Shown: piece after piece, positions 59,607-64,000 of the stretch
Layout: each line of letters begins with the position of its first letter
Numbering within the stretch: position 1 is the first letter of the stretch
From: Alligator mississippiensis
Lineage: Eukaryota > Chordata > Crocodylia > Alligatoridae
Direction of reading: 5' to 3'
DNA length: 64,000 bases
Assembly: GCF_030867095.1 (NCBI RefSeq)
Contig: NC_081824.1
Location: 54,408,882-54,472,881 of the forward strand
Made by a program: the position numbers and the translations under genes
Notes under the pieces: generated by a model
Told to the model about the DNA's origin: nothing
The model's database searches: none
The model's input: only the letters and a program-made list of their open reading frames with translations

Positions 59607-60030
59607 TCATAGAACCATAGTGCTAGAAAGGACCCCAGGAGGCCATCTAGTCCAATCCCTGCCTCAAGGCAAAATTATCCCTGTCTAAATGATCTCAGGC
59701 AAGTGTTTGTTCCCCACCACCCTCAAGTCAGCTTCTGCTACATATGTCAGGCCTTCCTCAGGGGCACTGGGTGTTGGCTAAAGCCAAAGCCAGGGATTTT
59801 GACAGGGGTGTGCTGATGCTCCTGCAAGAACTTAAAAGCCAGGGTTTCCTGGCTAGGGGGTAGGGATCTTCTCCCTTTGCTCAAGGTCAGAGTAATTGCC
59901 ATATTTGAGGTTAGGAAGGAATTTTACCCTATGGTCAGATTGGTACAGACTCTGGGGATTTTTACCTTCCCCTGTAGCAGAGGCACATAGCCCTCTACCT
60001 GGAATCTCTTGTGCGCATATTAAAAACCTT
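59607..60030 (-). mobile_element. CR1 3' end, antisense, plus unclassified repeat
   Basis: TATCATAGAACCATAGTGCTAG with GGCCATCTAGTCCAATCCCTGCCTCAA (59607-59715) is an antisense CR1 3' end. The next 300 bp, with GGTTAGGAAGGAATTTTACC and CAGATTGGTACAGACTCTGG, recall a repeat I have seen in sauropsid genomes but cannot name. Confidence 0.6.
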
Positions 60031-60761
60031 TTATAGGAACTGCTGTGGTTCCCCTCCTTACCTGTGGCAGGTTAGGGTGTTAGGTCTGTGTAAGTTATCT
60101 TTTTGGCCAGTGAACCTCAGTAGTAGAGCCTGCTGTTACTTGTAGTGTTTGAAAAGAACATGAGGAGGAGAGAATTTGTAATTTTTAATGTGTGTCAAGT
60201 TGGCTTATTTGATTAGCATTACTCATTTTCCTTCATCTTACTGTTCCTGTCTGCTGATTCATGTCAAAGTCCCTGCTAATTTGTCATTTCTCTTTGACTG
60301 AAAAGTTATCTAAAGTTCAGGGCCTGTCGGTTGTTACTATTTGGAGGAGAAATTGTTGATGGAATTGGGTATCTTTGATGCAATCTTGTTTGCTTTCACT
60401 AAATGTACAGAGCTCAGTTTCTCTGAATACAGAAACAATCAAAGAGAAAATAGTTTGTTTGCTTTCAGATCCAAGCCTGTAAATCCCACACTTAACTTTT
60501 TTAGGACAATGCTATTGGGGCTTCTGTTGCCTTCTCTCAGCTTCTTTGGACCTTTCACAGGCATAAATGCCATCACAAAACAATATCTGGTGAAATTCCT
60601 AGTCTATGCTACTCTTTTGGATGGTTTCAAGTGTTTGTGGCTGGGGTAAAGGTTGGTATTCTTTCAGCCACCTTGTGCCATAAAGGAGCTTAACTGTTTC
60701 TTGTTCCTACCTTGAATGAATGGTGATGGTTATGCCCAACCCATAACAATATCTTTCTTAC

Positions 60762-60934
60762 CATCATTGCAGAGGATTCCAGCCCTTCCATAAGGACAGA
60801 GGCAAACAGCATCTTGACTGGATTTTGGAAAACAAGTAGCACCATTTCCACATGGATTCTCATCACAAGTTGTGAACTGGCAAAGCTTTCCAGAGTAGAA
60901 TCTAGGGCAGTCACAGAACCAATTTTCTGTATCA
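60762..60934 (-). CDS. EYS: EYS exon (EGF-like domains before the LamG)
   Basis: 173-nt exon: one base closing a codon, 57 codons, then the G of an Ala codon completed in the exon at 48124-48306. The minus strand has a T-rich tract ending CCACCAG and a GTAAGA donor. It reads DTENWFCDCPRFYSGKLCQF, then TTCDENPCGNGATC, and ends VCLCPYGRAGILCND. The first part is the end of one EGF-like repeat; the second is a full repeat with the C.....C.NGATC...CLCP.G..G..C spacing. The human counterpart, as remembered, has CKENPCGNGATC and VCLCPYGRSGPLC. An ATG-initiated frame at 60690-60935 is a shadow in another frame. Confidence 0.94.
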
Positions 60935-61560
60935 CTGGTGGATTTAAATAAAAATAAAAATGTTATAAAGATATATATTTTTAAAGAAGTCTTTTAAATA
61001 CCAAAACACTAAGGCAGCATTTTTTTTCAATTTCATTGAATTCCAATAATGAATTGTTTTCATCTCTGCTTTTAACTTGTGTTTTTCAGTGTATATACCT
61101 TACAGTGGAAATGTATAAGTGCTTTAGAAGTTACTTGAGTAAATGGGCTCTATTTTAGGAAATCCATTTTATAGTGTTAATTTATCTCTTCTTTCATTTC
61201 ACAGTATGTGACTTCCAGAGCTTCTCATTACACATTCATCTTCTATAATATGCTTAAAATAACTGATAAGAAAAAAAATAGCTGTTTGCTTTAAGTTTTA
61301 AAAGGGGAGAGATGGAGAGAAAGAGAAAGCCATGTTAGTTTTTTGTACAAAAGCAAAGCATCTATACATACATTAAAGAATTTATGATAGCATTTGACAA
61401 CACAATGGTACGTAACAGAAGAAAGATACCTGAATACCTGAAGTAGTAGTTAAATTGAAATTGAACCAGAATGGAAGGGTGACATCTCTTTCCTTATATA
61501 TCCAACATTATCACTTATGAAGGCATTAAATATATTCAAAGAGAGAAGAGAAAATATGTT
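60935..61560. other. upstream EYS intron, nothing recognised
   Basis: AT-rich sequence after the exon acceptor. A purine run lies near 61305-61330. No exon recognised. Confidence 0.45.
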
Positions 61561-61561
61561 T

Positions 61562-61818
61562 TAACCAATTAGGGTTGTTGGTTGTAGCCATGTTGGTCTA
61601 AGAACATAGGCTAACAAAGTTTTTTGGGTAGATGTGATATCTTTTATTAGATCAACTAAATAATTGGAAAAATTGTTCTTTGCAAGTTTCTGGGCACAAA
61701 CACCCTTCTCCAGGCATATAGAAAATCTAAAGAAGTGGCAAAGAACAATTTTTCCAACTATTTAGTTGGGCTAATAAAAGATCTCACATCTACCCAAAGA
61801 ACCTTGTTCTAACCAATT
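61562..61818. mobile_element. 239-bp foldback repeat with flanking direct repeat
   Basis: Element 61571-61809 has arms of about 75 bp: ACTAAATAATTGGAAAAATTGTTCTTTGC at 61655-61683 pairs with GGCAAAGAACAATTTTTCCAACTATTTAG from 61737, and TTTTTTGGGTAGATGTGA pairs with TCACATCTACCCAAAGAA. TAACCAATT stands at both flanks (61562-61570, 61810-61818), a probable target duplication. The left end GTTGTAGCCATGTTGGTCT recalls a common sauropsid repeat. Copies or halves at 32690 and 36320. Confidence 0.75.
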
Positions 61819-61819
61819 T

Positions 61820-62985
61820 CATTTGACTTTGGATGGGATGAGAAAAGCAAATATAACTATTCACATACATTTTTAAAGCACACAGATATCACAGTGATGG
61901 AAGCAATATAGAAAGCTAAATGGATAAAAAAGGACTTGTACATGAAGCATTTCAAGTTAATGTGTATTATTAGGACTAGAGTCTTTAAAAGCTCCTGCTT
62001 TTCTTTTCTTTTATGATGAAAAATTAGCTTGACAAGCTAGATAGGTTAGTTTATATGATTGCTATAGATCCTCAGTATGTTGACCGTGCAAACACATCTG
62101 TCCTACACTTGATAAGGTCATACGTGCCCATGGGTCTGATTGCAGAAGACATAATGTGAGCTATGTCAAACTACCGACATTATGTTTTTCCTGATAATAG
62201 CATAATCCCTGGAAAGTTTAGTGATAAAATGCCATAGGGGTATGACTTTTAAAAATATACCCACTGCTTCATAACCCATAGACATTCAGATTAGAGGAAA
62301 TCATCTAGAGCTGAAAGAACCCCTGCATTCATTAAAAGAAGAAAATAAATAACTCTTCTGACAGTCTTTGTGCCTAACAGTTCATTAGTGTTTTTCAAAG
62401 CTGACCACCCACTGTTTCAGGAGAGGGAGAATCTCAGCTGGAAAGACTACCAGAATGAATCCATCTGAATAATGCCTTCAGACACCTTTAAAAAAGAAAA
62501 TTGCTATCAGCTGCAATAATAAATTTTGGTGTATAGTCTGTTCTATTTATAGACCTGCTGCTGACACTGAGAGAGGAATGTAAATGAGACACAGCATTGC
62601 TTTAGTTTGTGCAGCATTGAGGAGCTTGCTTTCAACAGTTTTAATACCAACATTATGTAGTTCAACTAATTAAAGAAAGCAATATAATTCTAGTCTGAAG
62701 TCATTCTGGAAACTTGCAATTGAAGGTGATGATCTCTCAGATTAGCTATTAGATGTGTTTGTGTTTGCAAAGGTGGGAAAGCAAAGAGCATTACTGATGA
62801 CTGACAGAATAGAAAGATTTTTTTTTTTTTTTACATTTAGCTTTAAACACTTTAGTTATCTGAGAAAAAAAATACTGGTAAATGGCATATCTTGTCAGGT
62901 TAAACAAATGCATAACACCTCATGGTAAAAATTAACCTGCCACAGTAAATGCTGCAACAAAAAGAAGCATGATCCCCAATGAAGT
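61820..62985. other. intron sequence, nothing recognised
   Basis: AT-rich; includes a T run near 62818-62832. No repeat or exon identified. Confidence 0.4.
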
Positions 62986-62988
62986 AAA

Positions 62989-62989
<1 letters not shown>

Positions 62990-63025
<36 letters not shown>
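62990..63025. repeat. (GT)n microsatellite
   Basis: About 17 uninterrupted GT units. Confidence 0.97.
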
Positions 63026-63026
<1 letters not shown>

Positions 63027-63622
63027 TATTTTTCAAAGTCTCCCATAAATAATGACAGGAAAGTATTGAGCAGGAAAACCCACAGAGGATTAAATCTTAA
63101 CTAGCAATTAGGAGACTATTTCCCAGATGACTTCTTGTCCTAAAGCAGTCTGCCCATGTATCTAGTAAAAATGGCCCAGGGACTCCCACATTCCATTCTA
63201 TTATTGTAAAAATATAGACACTTCAAAAACAAGGGGCATCTCTCATGTGGGATTCTCCACTGCTTGGTATTCTTTGGTCAATCATATCTTTAGAAAATGT
63301 GTATAAAACTCAGTCATGTCAGAGTGGTAATGTTCTACATTCACATTATACAGATATAAATGAGTACAAGGTGAAGGCATTGGATAAATATGTCCAGGAA
63401 CTAAAGAATGTGGACAGTTGAAACCCTGATGTAGAGAACAAAAAAATGCATCAAGCATCTCTTTAAGGATGTAAAATTGAAAAAAAAAATAGATTGTCCT
63501 GCTGAAATGTATTTATTAGCCATCACTAAAAAGTCAAATAGCTACTTCACATAATCTCCTAACACAGTGGGGTCCTGACTCCCAACAGAGACCTCCAGGA
63601 ACTGCAACCTCAAATCAAACTG

Positions 63623-63780
63623 CATAGAACAGTAAAAAAGTAGAGCTGGAAGGGACCTCAAGAGGTAACCTAGTTCAAACCTCTGCTCAAAGCAAAATCA
63701 TCCTCAACTAAGTCATCCCAGTCATGTGTTAGTCTAACCAGCTCTTAAAAACTTCCAAGTACAGTTCTTACAGTAGGCTG
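63623..63780 (-). mobile_element. CR1 3' end, antisense
   Basis: CATAGAACAGTAAAAAAGTAGAGCTGGAAGGGACCTCAAGAGG, then TGCTCAAAGCAAAATCATCC, GTCTAACCAGCTCTTAAAAAC and CTTCCAAG form the antisense CR1 3' region. Old copy. Confidence 0.8.
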
Positions 63781-64000
63781 CAAATGGGAGAAGACCAGGG
63801 GAAAAAACCCTGGTCATACCCTATTTACTCTTCCTTTCAGCAGCCATTCTCTGCCACTGTTTGACACAGGATACTGGGCAAGGTGCCCTTTGGTTTGACC
63901 CAGTAAATGGCAGTTCTTATAAATCATGTTTCCCAAATCTCTGTAGCTTGTACTCTACAACACCACAAAAGGTTGACTAGTAACTTTTTCTTGACTCTTC

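Noticed and set aside
60690-60935. ATG-initiated 81-codon frame on the minus strand
   Set aside because: A shadow of the EYS exon in another frame. The EGF cysteine pattern is only present in the chosen frame.
1-64000. CRISPR arrays, rRNA, tRNA or bacterial operons
   Set aside because: No regularly spaced repeats with unique spacers, no tRNA cloverleaf or rRNA core strings seen. The sequence is vertebrate intron.

Overview
This window is vertebrate intronic DNA, most likely from a crocodilian; a turtle is the main alternative. The evidence is the chicken-repeat-1 (CR1) LINE family with its ATTCTATGA/AATCTATGA-type 3' tails, abundant hAT-like palindromic elements, a solo LTR and long stretches of non-coding DNA. 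There is no bacterial-style gene organisation. Small open reading frames occur throughout, and almost all are chance or repeat-derived.

The one host gene I can support is EYS (eyes shut homolog, a secreted photoreceptor matrix protein), on the minus strand. Five coding exons run from right to left: 60762-60934 (EGF-like), 48124-48306, 31145-31311 and 30735-30879 (one laminin-G domain), and 6624-6798 (end of that LamG plus the start of the next EGF). All splice phases agree across the junctions, giving 843 nt (281 codons) of uninterrupted coding sequence, with no start or stop codon of the gene in the window. Three introns are 12-24 kb and one is only 265 bp. The rest of the window is intron.

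The introns are a layered record of transposable elements. From left to right they hold: a possible LTR-like piece and pyrimidine-rich repeats (1-820); several short palindromic DNA transposons, including a 746-bp hAT-like element with an exact 8-bp target duplication (4622-5367); an old antisense CR1 split by a younger CR1 and by a GC-rich repeat block (9464-12910); an R2-group LINE fossil split by a 225-bp hAT MITE with an exact 8-bp target duplication (22008-23060); an antisense non-CR1 LINE split by a CpG-rich 580-bp solo LTR with a 5-bp target duplication (24690-27280); several CR1 3' ends; a young CR1 with an almost open reverse transcriptase (about 39090-40702); a CpG-rich segment with a 36-bp minisatellite (41690-42640); C-rich elements (27850-28560, 44254-45255); and a second young CR1 with an odd triplicated 5' junction (52763-53698). 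Long dinucleotide runs lie at 3942-4003, 40814-40894, 48708-48806 and 62990-63025.

I did not find a new multi-gene system. The most informative points are the EYS exon set, the nested insertions that allow relative dating, the R2-group remnant lying outside rDNA, and the CpG-rich minisatellite segment of unknown origin. EYS and LINE assignments rest on remembered protein families; no search was run.
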